Below, one piece after another: positions 30,086-41,716 of a stretch of 64,000 bases of DNA (position 1 is the first letter of the stretch; every line of letters begins with the position of its first letter). The notes beneath the pieces were generated by a model. That model saw only the letters and a program-made list of their open reading frames with translations. It was not told the DNA's origin and searched no databases. The stretch is taken from the NCBI GenBank assembly GCA_032716605.1, contig CM064480.1, forward strand, positions 22,097,651 to 22,161,650, written 5' to 3'. The translations under genes were made by a program, and so were the position numbers. The DNA is from Paralithodes platypus (Eukaryota > Arthropoda > Malacostraca > Decapoda > Lithodidae).

Positions 30086-30971
30086 ATGGAGTCTACCATC
30101 ATCCCTACCGCAGCTGCCAACAGCATGGGGAGCAGTTCACCACCATCATCCGACAGTGATGCTGCAGAGCATGCAGAAATCGAGGACCTAAGCCACCCCT
30201 GGCCCCACCTAGAAACCTTCTATGGGCCTGTAATTACCAAGAAAATGTCTCTGGAAAAGGGCAGAATAATCTACAGGGGCATCATCGCTTGCAAAAACTG
30301 CAAGGCTAAATTGGCTTTTAATACGTACAGCGCGTACACCCTTAACCTAAGAAGTGCGCATGGGGGTAATTAGAAACGTCCCCCTGTGCTGACGTATTTG
30401 AGCTGTTTCCATCACTAAAATATTAATTTTACCATAAATAGCATTAATACTTATCCATACGCGCCTATTATGGGTTGATTATAAAGGTATTAACCTGAAA
30501 CAACAATAAAACGAGTGAAAACAGCATTTGGATGGTCAAAATCGGAGATATAGGCCGCGAGTTATATAATGTATGGGTGAGGCAACCTGCTTTCCCGCCA
30601 ATTTCCCCCAAGGCCACTGAGACACAGTCGATCGATATTCTCTCTCTCTCTCTCTCTTGCACTCGCTTGCTAACACTGATGACAATGCCCTGCTTGCAAC
30701 TCGCTAATGTTAGCACGAAAATATACCTCAGAATAAGGGAATAACAGGGAAAATAGGTGATAACTGAAGGAGGGGAGGAAAGTGGGGAAGGAGGGGAGGT
30801 AGAGGAGTGATATTTTGCATGGCCCAGGGGGGCCCCCCCCCCCCCCCAAAAAAAAATCGATGTTTAAAGTTGATTTTTTTTTCTCTGACTCTTAAGAGTC
30901 TTCCCGCAGTCCGCCGGTGGAACTCTTAAGAGTCATCCCTCAGTTCCCGGGTTAAGAGCCATTACCAGCAT
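30086..30971 (+). pseudogene. hAT transposase first exon, BED zinc finger, interrupted by a MITE
   Basis: The ATG at 30086 opens an acidic Ser/Pro-rich head, followed by HPWPHLETFYG and ACKNCKAKLAF, the aromatic and CxxC part of a BED finger. The frame is entered by MITE b at TTAA 30342-30345. After the MITE (from 30956) the missing His ligands follow in SHYQH, then GTGAGT at 30972, a good splice donor. BED fingers bind DNA and are common at the N terminus of hAT transposases (family knowledge). A second copy of the exon, cut earlier, is at 47201-47377. Confidence 0.7.
30346..30951. mobile_element. MITE family b, copy 2
   Basis: 606 bp between TTAA 30342-30345 and TTAA 30952-30955. Ends CCTAAGAAGTGCGC and CAGTTCCCGGG. 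Contains a (CT)n run at about 30640-30657 and a C-run at about 30832. Closely similar to the copy in DIRS-A. Confidence 0.85.
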
Positions 30972-31079
30972 GTGAGTAAAGTCAAAGTGGTTAATTTTAC
31001 CTAGCATAACTTTATAATCTAGCCTAATTTAAGATTATAAAGTTAGGCTATCGTTAATTTGATTGATAGCCTGTTAATG

Positions 31080-31740
31080 TTTTAACCTAAACTAATGGTA
31101 TTAGGCTAATCCCATCAAAATTCCTCAAAGCATGTAGGCCTAGGCTAAGTCTAACTTCTATATAGGCTAGGCTATATAGCCTAGGCCTAGGTCTATTATC
31201 ACTAATCCCATCAAAATGCCTCAAAGCATGTAGGCTAAATATTGCATGTTCTAACTTCTATATATAGCCTAGGCCTATAGGCTAATTACTAATATAAGTA
31301 ATTTTATTAGGCTAGGCCTAGGCTACCCTAATCCCATCAAAATGCCTCAAAGCATGTAGGCTAAATAATATTGCATGTTCTAACTTCTATATATATAGGC
31401 TAGCCTAGGCCTAGGTCTAGGCTATAATCAGTCAATCACTAATTCCATCGAAATGACTCAAAGCATATAGGCTAAATATTGCATGTTCTAACTTCTATAT
31501 ATATAGCCTAGGTCTAGGCTATAATCACTAATTCCATCAAAATGCCTCAAAGCATGTAGGCTAAATATTGCATGTTCTAACTTCTATATATAATATATAG
31601 CCTAGGCCTAGGTCTAGGCTATAATCAGTCACTAATTCCATCAAAATGCCTCAAAGCATGTAGGCCTAGGCTAAATATTGCATGTTCTAACTCCTATGTA
31701 TAGGCCTAGGCCTATAATCACACTCATTTTATTAGTGTCA
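31080..31740 (+). repeat. Minisatellite in the hAT-1 intron region
   Basis: At least six units with a CATCAAAATGCCTCAAAGCA core start at about 31111, 31207, 31333, 31445, 31534 and 31637 (periods 89-126 bp). Between cores are TTGCATGTTCTAACTTCTAT and variable AGGCCTA tracts. hAT-2 has only two units (47487, 47572). Confidence 0.8.
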
Positions 31741-32108
31741 AGTAGAAAGTGTTAATTTTGAAAGTATCATACAGGCCTAGACTAAATTTAGCCTACAATA
31801 AAATTGTATTAAATTTTGATCTGAAGCTAGGCCTTTATTCTGAGCATTAAAATTAATAGGCCTAGGCTACTTTCTATTAAATTACTTAATCTATCTAAAG
31901 TAGACCTATCTAGGCGTATATAGCCTATTGCCTTTCCCAAAGGGGGGACCACGAATGAATCGCCTCCTTGCACCTCTGTGATCCGGCGTACCTCCTCCTG
32001 AATGGTGCGGAATTGCGAATACTGATTATTACTGAAGCACTCTCCCCATAAACAAGTTGTCCAAACGTTTTACTGCCCATGTGGACAAACTAAGTGGCCT
32101 ATGCTATA
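31741..32108. other. hAT-1 internal sequence before DIRS-C
   Basis: AT-rich, AGGCCTA-bearing sequence, then a more GC-balanced 150 bp (about 31935-32085) with short open frames on both strands that I do not recognise. It could be a remnant of a further hAT exon. Confidence 0.35.
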
Positions 32109-34051
32109 TATTTATTAGTGGCCCCTCCATCATTGACGATTATGCCTATTACATAAGGCACCCTCTTCAAACAATCATTTACCGTAGTTTGAATCTACCG
32201 CGCAGAGCATAAAAAATTGAGGAGCCTTCATCATGAGCGCACGCAACCTCACTCATGGTTCGTCATTATGAAATTGGGTACTCGCTACGAAAAAACTTCG
32301 TAAAAAAAATAACAAATAAAAAGAAAATAAGAATAACTAATCATAAGCTTTCCATAACTTCGTGGATGTACTTGTGTGGATCTTTGACCAGACGCTGACT
32401 TCAGGCGTCATTCTTCCTTCTCTGCTCTGCGCTCAACCTGCCCTGACGTGTCTCCCCACGCTCCGCTCGTTCCGCATTTGCTGCGCCCCTAGTGAGTTTT
32501 TTCTCATTTGTTTACTCTGGGATGTATCGAGTAAGGTTAGGATATGCGTAGCAGGAGTGTCATGGACGGGCTGCCCGCAGTTCAGTGTATTTGGGTCGTG
32601 TGTTTGGGACGCCTATTTCGGGCGTACCCTCGTGGTCCCATGGTGGACGCGTGAAACGTTTTCGCGGCTAGCTAGCCTAGTTATTTAGTTGGCTTTAACT
32701 ACGCATTATTAGGCTTCTTTTTATCTTTCTGATGAAGTTGCCTTATTTGTTTGTTTTCTGACGTTCCTAGCGTATTTTTCTTCACTTAGTGAAGTTTTTT
32801 CCAGGTCCCGTGTCAGTGCTTCCCTCTCCCGGGTTTATTTCTTCGAGGTGTGTTGGCGGCTGTTCCTGTTGTGATATAATTCAGTGCTTTTATTTTTATT
32901 ACGACATGTTTTAGCGATACTCCGTCTGCTTAGGCCTAGCCAGCCTCTCGTAGCTTTTTTACATGTGCAAGTGTTATTGATTTTTTGTATAAATATGTAC
33001 TACTGTGTCATGTGTGTTCTGGATAAGTTGTGTATTGGCTTATTCCAGGCACTATTTGTGTACCTCCGATGGCATCTGGTTGGTGTGGGTTACCGTTTCC
33101 GGCGGGTTTTCTCGATTGCTCCGTGAAAATCCGACTGGTTCTCAGATTGCGTCTGGCGGGTGTAGGTTGCCTTTTCCGGCGGGTTTTCTCGATTGCACCG
33201 AGAAAATCCGGCTGGTTGCCGAGTTTTAATCACGCGTGGTTAAAATAGGCTTGTTTCCCCCGGCGAGTGGTGGCTTGAGGGCTCTCCAGAACTGCGTCTC
33301 TGTAGTGGTGCCTGTGTTCAGGCTCACTGTGTGTTTCCCGGCGGAATGGCTTTACCCGATTCAACTAGGGGTTCATGCGGACACCTGTTGACTATAGTTT
33401 TTCCCGGTTTTGCAAAGCCGTTAAAAAACTGGGCTGTTTTGTTTGATTAGTCTTTCCACCCCGGCGATCTTTTGCAAAGAAGTGGGGATAGGAACAATTG
33501 GGGTTAACTTTTCTATTAATTTTCACCCGGCGGTTGAACCTCGGGAGGGTGGGAATCACGGATTTGCAATTCGGTAAGATTAGCCAAACAATTGAGGGAT
33601 ACAATTGGGTATCGAGAAATTCAACTTACGGCGATCTTTGAAGGCTTCGAGAGGAGTCAGACCTAATGATTAAGATGGGCTTAACCTGGTTAACTGCGTT
33701 ATAATAAGGAGGCCGGCGTCTTATTATGGGTTCCCGGTGAACTTTTTATCACAGGGAAGACTGCGTCATTTATAAAGAACTGCTCGTCTTTATAGCATGT
33801 CAGAGGATATTCTTAAATCTTTTGGACACGTAAAGATATTCAAACAATCTTTACATATGAACCTACAGGGTAACGAGAGGTAATAGTGGTGTATTACGTC
33901 TCGTTGCCCGGCGGTTCGTGTTAGAACATTTTGGGGTAACCTTATGAGCATTAATTCCTGGAAATTTTCTTTTTTCCAGGGCGGAGTTCCGGCGGGTCCA
34001 CAGAGGACCAAGTGAGGCCCGGGGGGAGTTAGCTTTTACCCAGTCTCTGCC
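32109..34051 (+). other. DIRS-C left ITR and leader
   Basis: The ITR covers about 32109-32416 and is complementary to about 42562-42914. The leader has two nearly identical copies of a GTTTTCTCGATTGC block (33106 and 33184) and degenerate CACCCGGCGG palindromes near 33524 and 33905 in which one arm has lost a G. No gene is supported. Confidence 0.7.
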
Positions 34052-36701
34052 ATGGCTGCTCTAGCCCCTGTTTTTGCTCTTTGCTCAACACCCTCATGTT
34101 CCGGGATCCCTATTTTTGCACATACTCTGCATTCGTTGTGTCAAATGCTTGGACCGATCAAGGGGTTTGTGGGTAACGAAGAATTGTACCTTTTGTAGTC
34201 AGCTCAGTATTAAAGTATTACAGCACGACAATCTGGCCGCGGCGGTTGCATTACGCGAGGTCAGACAACTTCTTACTAATTATGCTACTACAGTGGCTCA
34301 TAAAGCACTGCAGTGTGATAACGTAATTCTATGGGACCGTTTGTTGATTCAGCACCCCCCAATTAAACGTCCTCCTTCCCGTAGTAAAGTCAATAAGTCG
34401 GCAGAGACTGGGCTGGGCTTCTTCCCTCTCCCGGCACATCTAAGAGACCGCGAGAGCTGTCTCCCCCGGCGACAGCTTCGGAGTCCAGATCTAGGTCCAG
34501 GTCACGGTCTCCTCTCAGAAAGCAGACACATAGTCACTCGACTTCACCTTCGCGGAAGAAGAGTAGGACAGACAAGACCAAGGACAGTTCTAGTGATACA
34601 TCGAAGTCGAGGCGGAGTCACAAGTCTTCTAGGAAAGAGTCTCATGCACGAAAGTCCTCCCGGCGTTCGCCGGAGCCTCGAACCTCGCTTTCTGCCTCTA
34701 CTCCCGACATGTCTCATGTTCAATCTGACAGGTCGGAAGTGGAGTCAGAGACTGTGGTGGGGGATATACCGGCGGACAAGTTGTCCCCAAATATTATTCC
34801 CAGTTCCAATATTCTCACTTTAGATTTAGAGGGTTCTCCCGGCAGTGATAACCCGCTAGAGGGCTCGAGTGAGGGCTCAGTCATTGGGGTGGGGCCTGGC
34901 TCACAAGTGAGTTCCGGCCAAGACCGTGGAGTTTGGAGATACTCCCAGCCATGGAGGGACAGCTCACTTCCGTCTCAGGCAACACAGGTAGTGGCTGACG
35001 TCCACCGGGACGCGGAGACCCCGTCTTCCATCCCTGACTTAACATGGCAACATGAAGGGGTCCCAGCCTCGGCGGAATCCTCTCAGGAGGGACCGGAGGC
35101 AGGGGAGGAGGGTTCTATTATTTCTGAGGTGGGAATTCACGAGTCTAGTTCAGTCGTAGATAACTCTCAGAATAGGGATGCTTCACCTAATAGTTCTTCC
35201 TCTGCTCAATTTGTCACGGCGGATGAGATTAATGGGTTACTAGCGAGTGCTTTAACTAAGTTTTTTGGCCAGCAACCGGAGCCTCCTATAGTTGGTCTGG
35301 GAGCTTCCACGCCAACATCGACTGTCCGACCTCTGGCTACTTCCATTGCATTGACACAAATTCCGCTCACTCCCCTGGTATCACCTACTATTGTTACTAG
35401 GCCAACTTCGGCGGCACTGCGAGTAGTAGCAGACGTAAATCCTCCCCCGTTAGACAAAGCCCCGATCAGAAAAGGGGCTATGCCTCTCTTATACGGGCCA
35501 GACGATTCTTGGGTATCATTGGTACCAACAAAGCCAGAGGTAGCACAGTCCACTATGTCAGGGGAGCCTCCTGTACCACGAGAGTGGGTAATCCAAGGGA
35601 ATAAATCTAGGAAGTTAAGGGCTCTAGATATGCTGGGAAATGTACTTGATGTTAGTATTAAGGCCATCCCCAACTATTATCATCATGATTATTTTGTATA
35701 TTCTTCTACACCTGCCCTACCCCCTGCGTCAGCTTCAAAACTGTTTTCGGACTGGACGAAACATGACGGGTTCAATGATATCAAAGCGCTGTCGGCTCTA
35801 ACACCTGAGTTAGGTTTAAAGACATTCACAGACTCAGCCGCGAATCCAGTTTTGACGGTGGAGCAGTTGGGTCCGGGACCTTGGGTGGACTGGGAAGTCG
35901 AGGCGCAAAACTTTGCAACTACATTCACTTCTAAAAGCTTCACACCAAATTCCACAAGAAAGCCATTCTTTGTTCTCTCTCCCGGTATACTCTGCCGGCG
36001 GAGTTCCCTCTGCTCGATTTGCTTTTTTAGCTGCCCCTAAAATTAATCTATGCGAGCTTAAAGATCCCTTTTCTACACCTTCCACTGCTCACCTAGACCG
36101 GGAGTTTAGGCTACGGGGAAAGGCGTATAGACTATTTTCTCAGTATATAGTTACGCAACAGGTAGCAAAGTCAATGCTAAGATCTGCTCAGGCTATCGCG
36201 GACACAGAAGTCCGAAAGGCGATCGAACTGTCTAGACGCTTGCTTCTCCAGACTTCTATACAGTCACTGGGAAATATACGCACGGTCTTGTTAGAGGCGG
36301 TGCGGGCAAGACAAGATCTAAGGATGTTTCTAGTCCGAAAGCTCCCGGATAGGATTGCAAATCAAGTAATAATGTCCCCAGTTCTGACTGCCTCTTTAAT
36401 GTCCCCGGAGTGGAGGACGGTGTTTAACATGGCTCAGGCCTTGAAGCACAGTCCCGCCCCGTCTAAAAAACCTGCTTTCACTTTTACTAAGCCCAAACCA
36501 GTCGCTAAAGCTCAGTATAGTGGGGCAAAATCCTTTCATTTGCCTAAATCCTCTTCCACCCAAGGTCAGTACAGATACAAGCAAGGAAAGTCTTCAGGTA
36601 ATCATAAAGGACAGAGGTATCAAAGGCCGGGCCAGGGCCCGTCTCCAGCCAAACCCGGCCAGTCGTCTAAACTTATACCACCACCACCACCAAAAAACTA
36701 G
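34052..36701 (+). pseudogene. DIRS Gag (DIRS-C), three frameshifts
   Basis: The ATG at 34052 aligns with the other Gag starts. The frame breaks near 34128 (about 2 nt lost inside the Cys-rich head), again between about 34430 and 34700 (RS-like tract), and near 35935. The central block (34709-36040) and the last block (to 36701) keep the conserved domains, including DVNPPPLDKAPIRKGAMPLL and LPDRIANQV, and a Gly/Lys-rich tail. Not able to encode a complete Gag. Confidence 0.85.
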
Positions 36702-36736
36702 GGTCTCCCTCACTCCCAGGGCCAATCTTCCGGCGG

Positions 36737-38557
36737 GTGGATCAGAGGGTAGTCCAGCCGGCGAACCCTTGTCTGCTAACTGGGTCGTTCCGGGCGAATC
36801 ATCGCGCATGGCCTTTCAACACATGGACGAGGATGGTGGCACGCAAAGGCATCACCTGGCAGTGGCTCCGGCGACCTCGCTTACGTCAGCCGACAAAGGC
36901 AAATTTTGTTTCATTAGAGGTGGAGTCACTGATCCAAGAGATGGTGGCCAAGAATGTTATCATCCCGGTTCCTCAAAATTACCCAGTTTTTACATCCAAA
37001 CTTTTTCTGGTACTCAAAAGGGACAGTGTTCAGATGAGGCCGGTCGTAGACCTGTCTTATCTGAACCTCCACATTCACAACGTGTCCTTCCGGATGCTGA
37101 CAGTGAATCAAATCAGGCTAACACTTCCGCCGGAAGGGTGGATGTGTTCTTTAGACCTGACGGACGCGTATTGGCACGTCCCGGTAAACAAACGGTTTCA
37201 ACGTTTTCTGGCCTTAAGAATCATGCATCAGACTTATGTCTTTCAGAGGATGCCGTTCGATTTAAACCTAGCACCTCGCATATTCACGAAATTAGTCCGG
37301 CAAGCCCTGATGCCCTTGTTGCAACAAGGGATCAGGATTTTGTGGTATCTAGACGACTGGCTGGTGGTGGCGGAGACGGAACAGTTATGCATCAATCATG
37401 TCAACATAACATTAAATCATGTAAAATCTCTAGGATTCAAGGTAAACCTGGTAAAGTCAAACCTTGTGCCCTCACGAGTGGTCCAGTGGATAGGGCTGGT
37501 CTGGGACACAGCTGCTCTCACTCTGAGTCAGAGTGTGGACAATCGAAACAGGTTTCGCAAGAAACTGTTTCTGTTTCTTCACAGTCTGACTACGACACAG
37601 AGAGTCTGGGAATCTCTGGTCGGCTCTCTCAACTGGATTCAACTAACTGTAAAGTTCGGCCGGTTGAAAGTCAAACGTTTAATTTTGGAGGGCAACAAAT
37701 TTTGTCCACTATTGCCAGCGGAAACATTATGGCCCATCCCAAAATTAATACACACCTTACTAGCGGTCTGGGCGAAGAGGGAAACATTGCATTCAGTCAT
37801 GTCATGGACCTTTCCTCCGCCGACGGTATGGGTGGACACGGATGCGTCAGGCACGATAGGTTGGGGCTTTCAGTCAAACCAAGGGCATCAGGGTCAAGGG
37901 CTTTGGTCCCATTCAGAATCCTCCCACATAAATGTCAAAGAGTTACTAGTCCCCTTGTATTTCCTTCAGGCTCACGGCTTTTCTTTGCGGGGCAAATCAG
38001 TGGCCTTCAGGATGGAAAATCTGAATGCGGTTCACTGCGTTCAGAAACAGGGGTCAACGCGATCTCGGAGGTTGCTAAACGTGTCAGAAAAGGTTTTTGT
38101 AATAGCCGACAAGCTGGACATTCAGCTTCACGCTTCTTATCTCCCCGGCGTAGCGAACGTTTGGGCAGACGCTCTATCTCGGAGACAGAGCACAACAGTA
38201 GAATGGGCACTCAAGCAAAACATTTTCGACCTAATGATTGCGAAGCCTTACCGTCCACAAGTGGATCTATTTGCGTCCGAGGAGACTCACAAACTCCCGC
38301 TGTACCTAACCCGCCGGACAACCACGCCGGCGGGAGGACCCGACGCACTGGTGACGGACTGGAACATGTGGAGTTCTTTTTATCTGTTTCCGCCGCCAGA
38401 CGCTTCTCTGATGTGCCAAGTAGTAAACAAACTACAGGATTATCGGGGCGTAGTCTCGTTAATTGCGCCCCTGTGGCCGGCGCAGGCGTGGTACCAGCAA
38501 TTAAAAACGTGGTGCCCGAACCCGGTGTCGCTCCCGGTAGGGTATTTCCACTTAGAC
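36737..38557 (+). pseudogene. DIRS RT-RNase H (DIRS-C), cut by a SINE and with motif changes
   Basis: Open for about 607 codons, without an initial ATG. YLDDWLVVAE and DTDASGTIGWG are present. Two changes stand out against the A and B copies: the MPFG motif reads MPFD (codon 37259-37261), and the third RNase H acidic residue is Glu instead of Asp (RMENLN, codon 38015-38017). The C-terminal Dam-like region runs to 38557, where a SINE interrupts the last 25 codons. The remaining end, including the stop, follows the SINE near 39069-39134. Confidence 0.85.
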
Positions 38558-38558
38558 A

Positions 38559-39035
38559 GGGGAGGTGTGGTGGAGTGGTCATGCCACTGGATTGGTAATC
38601 CAATGGACCCGGGTTCAAATCCCGATATGTCAATGGGAAGATATTATTGGGATTGAATTTGTGCTGTACCTAGTATCAGTGCATTACCACAAAGCCCACC
38701 GAAATGCCAAAAAAATACCCTCATTGTTCCCTGATTAAATAACACTGTATGAATATTCCCATATTCAAAATATGTTACAGGGGGACAATGCCTAGTGAGT
38801 TCACTGCTCAATAGGTGGCGTTCTGAGAGTGAGGGTCTGAGTCTGGAGGGTGAGACGGTGAAGCACTTGAGCGAAGCAACCAGCCGCTTCAGAGATGGAG
38901 CTGCTTTGAGCCATGATGGATGCTTCACATGTCTCACTCCCCAGGCTGGAACAAGACCTCACGGGCTTCACCGTGTTGAGCGGTGGAATGTACAGGCTCT
39001 CAGCCTATGCCCGAGAGGGAGTAGTTGGAATATAG

Positions 39036-39067
<32 letters not shown>
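38559..39067 (+). mobile_element. tRNA-derived SINE in DIRS-C
   Basis: About 510 bp. Pol III box A TGGTGGAGTGG (38568-38578) and box B GGTTCAAATCC (38612-38622) match consensus exactly. An anticodon-like loop TTGGTAA (GGT, Thr-type) suggests a tRNA-Thr ancestor. It ends in a poly-A tract (about 39037-39068). The uninterrupted site is seen in DIRS-B (CTTAGACACGATTGG). Only ACA is shared by the two flanks, a very short duplication for a LINE-mobilised SINE. Confidence 0.85.
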
Positions 39068-39069
<2 letters not shown>

Positions 39070-39107
39070 ACGATTGGCAACCTAGAGACCTTGCTGACTT
39101 TTGCATT

Positions 39108-40088
39108 ATGGACATTCAGGAGGGCAAATGGCTAGCTCCGTATGGTAGAAACGTGACCGATAAATTCATGAATCAATACACACAATCTACTAAAAGACAG
39201 TATCATTCGCATTGGCAGTCTTTCACTTCTTGGATACTCAGAACAGAACAATCCGTGCCTTCGGTGGCTTTGGTTTTTAATTATTTAAACTATCTGTTTG
39301 AGCAGAAACGTCTATCTGTAGTAACATTAAAAAATCACTTAACAGCAATTAGGATGCCATTCTTTGACCTTACAGGTCTAACCATACCATTAATGGAGGA
39401 CACAGGTTTCATGAGGGCATGTTTTAAACTCCGCCCACCTCCCCGTCAGCTCATGCCTACCTGGTCTCTGGACAAAGCGTTGTCATTACTTCATTCCCGG
39501 CGGTACCAAAATACTGCAGATTTTGACTTACTTTTAAAAAGGGCAGTATTCCTTATGGCTTTGGCTACCGGGAACAGGGTGTCTGAGCTGGCGGCGATGA
39601 GCAACACACCTAATTGCATCAGGTTTGGTAGGCTCAATGATTGTATTCATATTGCTCCTTCCCCGGGGTTCATCGCCAAGAATGAACACAGTGATCACGT
39701 GTTTTCAGAGTTCACGGTGCCGGCGTTGAAAAGGGGGAAGGTGCACCATAATTTATGTCCAGTGCAAGCGCTAACCAAATATTTGAAAGTCGCACCTAGG
39801 AATCAACAAGGTGCTTTATGGGTATCAAGTACGGGTAAATGCGTAATGAAGCGTAAACTGGCTTCTCTCTTAGTTAACGTCATTCAGGAAAGTAATCCCA
39901 GCGTTGTGGGTAGAGCTCACGATTTACGCAAATGGGCGACCTCTTTACGTTTCCTTAAGAATTTTTCTGTTGAGGACATAGCAGCCATGCACCTCTGGTC
40001 CTCTAATCATACTTTTTTGACTCGATACCTTTCAGTAGCTTTAGACAGGCCTTCCATGCCATGTATAGCTTTACGGCAGAGGGCCTAG
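39108..40088 (+). CDS. DIRS tyrosine recombinase (DIRS-C), intact
   Basis: 326 residues from an ATG that corresponds exactly to the starts in A and B; the SINE ends 40 bp upstream, so the ORF is untouched. Catalytic motifs: Arg in ATGNRVSEL, HDLRKW, and Tyr in LTRYLS. The central TVPALKRGKVHHNLCPV segment is conserved. The role is integration of circular cDNA (family knowledge). No inactivating lesion is visible. It differs from DIRS-A/B at many positions, in line with a separate subfamily. Confidence 0.88.
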   Translation: MDIQEGKWLAPYGRNVTDKFMNQYTQSTKRQYHSHWQSFTSWILRTEQSVPSVALVFNYLNYLFEQKRLSVVTLKNHLTAIRMPFFDLTGLTIPLMEDTGFMRACFKLRPPPRQLMPTWSLDKALSLLHSRRYQNTADFDLLLKRAVFLMALATGNRVSELAAMSNTPNCIRFGRLNDCIHIAPSPGFIAKNEHSDHVFSEFTVPALKRGKVHHNLCPVQALTKYLKVAPRNQQGALWVSSTGKCVMKRKLASLLVNVIQESNPSVVGRAHDLRKWATSLRFLKNFSVEDIAAMHLWSSNHTFLTRYLSVALDRPSMPCIALRQRA

Positions 40089-40530
40089 GTGGCCTCTGGG
40101 TCACTTAGTGTTTAGATGAAGAACAGTGGGTGCAGTCAGTGTAACATAGGGCACCCTAGACGCCGCCAGAGTACGTGTGCGGAGCTTACGAGCTGTGATA
40201 CAGGGTGTAGGTGCTGTGATATAAAATTTCTCTGTAGTATTCATTACAGGAAATTGTGCTAACGTACAATCATAGTAGAACGACAATGCTTGTTGTAAAT
40301 AGTTTTGGCTGTGAAGCAATATAAATGTAAGTAATCTTAGTAGTTGCGGCCGCAACTTGTATTTGTTATGTAAGTACCTCTGCAGAAGTACAAGAATTCA
40401 GTACTTCTGCGACAGTACACGAGTTCCTTTTATTTTTAGGGTATAATTTTAGATATATATCCACGAGTTAATGTGGTTTATATGTGCACATGTAAACTTT
40501 GATGTTTTTATTTTTCACCACTTACTTTAA
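40089..40530 (+). other. DIRS-C 3' UTR, proximal part
   Basis: Contains the GTGCAGTCAG...ATAGGRCACCCTAGAC block shared with A and B, but lacks their long homopolymeric G/C run. No ORF is credible. Ends at the TTAA (40527-40530) used by the next MITE. Confidence 0.6.
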
Positions 40531-41010
40531 CCCTTAATTAGCGGCGAGCAACATAAGTCGAGTTAAATAAAGCTGGACTATGTGGCGGCGCTCGACATAA
40601 CTCGAGTGGCAATTTCAGCACGTAATGTGGCTGAGAGAGAGAGACAAGTGGTGGCAGGAGACTAGCGAGCGTATGACTGCTCCAGACCACCGCGGCGAAC
40701 CTACTGACACAAATCTCAGCTCCCTCCTCCCTCTCTCACTCGCTACATACTCAATTATGTACCGAAAGTACCGAATTACCTGCTTTTTGCACTCGCGTTG
40801 CACGGTTATTGCAAGAAAACTATCCATCATACAAGGATCGTTATGGTGTCATTCGAAAGCTCTGTTTATGCCCTTTCAGGGATAGGTACTTGTTTTACGT
40901 TCTGGGTCTTATCTAGGCATGAAAATGATCACGTAAACAGCCCTATTTTGGCTAAAAACACCCCGCTGGGCGGTACACATAAATAAACCGCATAGGCCGC
41001 TCGTAAGGTG
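40531..41010 (+). mobile_element. MITE family a, copy 1 (TTAA target)
   Basis: 480 bp flanked by TTAA (40527-40530, 41011-41014). Ends CCCTTAATTAGCGGCG and, read inward from the right, CACCTTACGAGCGGCC: imperfect inverted repeats. The empty site is deduced from DIRS-B near 26518. A second copy in the opposite orientation is at 42054-42533. No transposase. Confidence 0.85.
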
Positions 41011-41031
41011 TTAAGTGGGGTGCCTTCTTAA

Positions 41032-41666
41032 CCCGGCAAGCGCGATAGGCCTCACGGAAGGCTTCCTATAGGGAACGCGATAGGCCTCACGGAAGCAGGA
41101 CCATAAAAAAAGCCTTCCAAAAAAAAAAAGGGCCTATCAAAACAAAGGATTTTGTCTCTAGGTGAGATAATTCCCCTCTAGTACTCATCCATGTGTTTCT
41201 CACCCCTCCCCCTCCCCTCCTTCCCCACCTTATTCCCCCTCCCCACTCCTCAATTATCACCTATTTATCCACTTATTATCATCATTTATCGGTTATTTTT
41301 CTCTCCCGCGATAATGTAGCACAAGTGGGTTGCATAAAAGATCGTTATGCAACACCCAGACACCGGCACACACCGCCCCGCTCGTCTCAGTTGACTCCCA
41401 GACAGCGAGAGGGGAGGGCTGCCTGTGGCTCTCTCGCCTGAGATTATGACCGGGTGGCCAATATCTTCGTTTTTCACCACCCAAATGCTTTTCCCACTTA
41501 TTTTAGCACTCTTGAAGGTTCATATATACATCATATATGTAAAATAAAAGCATACCGAAAACAAATAATGGTTTATATTGTAAATATAACAAATTCTGTC
41601 AGAATCCAGGGCTAGAAATGCACAAATAACTACCCTAGCACCTAGGTCTATATCGCGCTTGTCAGG
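41032..41666. mobile_element. MITE family d (TTAA target)
   Basis: 635 bp between TTAA 41028-41031 and 41667-41670. The inverted ends share CAAGCGCGATA (CCCGGCAAGCGCGATA and CCTGACAAGCGCGATA). It has a short internal direct repeat, GCGATAGGCCTCACGGAAG, at 41043 and 41079. The interior resembles family b on its reverse strand (ATTATCACCTATTT; CCAAATGCTTTTCCCACTT), so b and d are related. Confidence 0.85.
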
Positions 41667-41716
41667 TTAACTACCAGCTCTGTGTACAGAGTCTCGGAGT
41701 TAACCCCTTTTTTGTC

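Noticed and set aside
36520..38598. Long ORF as a separate host or viral gene
   Set aside because: It is the alternative frame of DIRS-C RT running into the recombinase frame; no domain of its own is recognisable.
38559..38630. Functional tRNA-Thr gene
   Set aside because: Boxes A and B are good, but the acceptor arm does not pair, an anticodon-stem pair is mismatched, and the sequence continues into a poly-A-tailed SINE.
38795..39085. ORF of 96 codons near the SINE
   Set aside because: It lies within the SINE body and its poly-A tail (poly-Lys end), so it is not a gene.
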